From Pseudomonadota bacterium (GTDB lineage: Bacteria; Desulfobacterota; Desulfobulbia; Desulfobulbales; Desulfocapsaceae): a stretch of DNA of 64,000 nucleotides. The stretch lies in NCBI GenBank assembly GCA_018821985.1, contig JAHJKP010000048.1, positions 1 to 64,000 of the forward strand, written 5' to 3'. Made by a program: the position numbers and the translations under genes. Of this stretch, positions 64,000 through 64,000 are shown in pieces. The notes under the pieces were generated by a model. The model had not been told where the DNA came from, did not search any database, and saw only the letters and a list, made by a program, of their open reading frames with translations. The stretch's first letter is position 1. Each line of letters starts with the position of its first letter.

Positions 64000-64000
64000 G

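Overview
The window reads as an ordinary chromosomal stretch of an anaerobic, sulfur- or sulfate-metabolising deltaproteobacterium (Desulfobacterota), most likely of the Desulfobulbus/Desulfotalea/Desulfocapsa type. This placement is inferred from gene content, not from a database search. The pointers are a class 1 hybrid cluster protein, a small siroheme sulfite/nitrite reductase-like protein, an ADP-forming acetyl-CoA synthetase beside a CoA-transferase/GNAT fusion, a compact Rieske/cytochrome b pair, an apparent selenoprotein and the ilvB-ilvN-psd-pssA-asd operon. No prophage, insertion sequence, CRISPR array or plasmid feature was seen.

Layout. 1-3.6 kb: end of an upstream gene, a PhnD-GAF-HD-GYP sensor and a nitroreductase. 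3.6-8.4 kb: an apparent nitrosative-stress island with hcp, an HPP-family membrane protein, a siroheme reductase-like protein, a zinc-ribbon protein and a ferredoxin-like protein. Two CRP/FNR-type palindromes (TTGAC-N4-GTCAA type) each lie 21-22 bp ahead of a -10-like box, before hcp and before the ferredoxin gene. 8.6-16.1 kb: two tandem paralogous hybrid histidine kinases, one with a 13-G tract just upstream of its start, and a CheB-CheR-PAS fusion. 16.2-22.8 kb: a cysteine-cluster protein and an acetyl-CoA block (CoA-transferase fused to GNAT, ADP-forming acetyl-CoA synthetase, AcuB-like CBS-ACT protein, AcuC-like deacetylase). Its parts recall the Bacillus acuABC protein-acetylation module.

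22.97-23.23 kb holds an 85-residue thioredoxin/glutaredoxin-fold gene whose first active-site cysteine codon is an in-frame TGA (U-x-x-C), followed by a hairpin that could serve as a SECIS. I regard this as the most interesting item. 23.3-31 kb: a cupin protein, leuA with a probable leucine attenuator (a 26-codon leader with six consecutive Leu codons and then a terminator), and the divergent ilvBN-psd-pssA-asd operon. 31-46.5 kb: rsmD-coaD-Rieske-cytochrome b, the c-di-AMP cluster cdaA-cdaR-glmM, a DUF748/AsmA-like giant, mutY, an AmpG-like transporter, cysS and a MEMO-family protein. 46.6-49.1 kb: tRNA-Gln, a membrane-less MotA-like protein, an Old Yellow Enzyme and tRNA-Pro. 49.2-57.2 kb: the translation operon thrS-infC-rpmI-rplT-pheS-pheT-ihfA-merR, with infC using an AUU start. 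57.4-64 kb: tRNA-Val, dnaX-ybaB-recR, the SRP RNA gene, a Kef-type antiporter, a family-2 glycosyltransferase and the edge of one more gene.

A dispersed element of about 62 bp with imperfect inverted-repeat arms occurs at least three times in intergenic positions, with a possible fourth shortened copy. A second, unrelated inverted-repeat element closes the hcp island.
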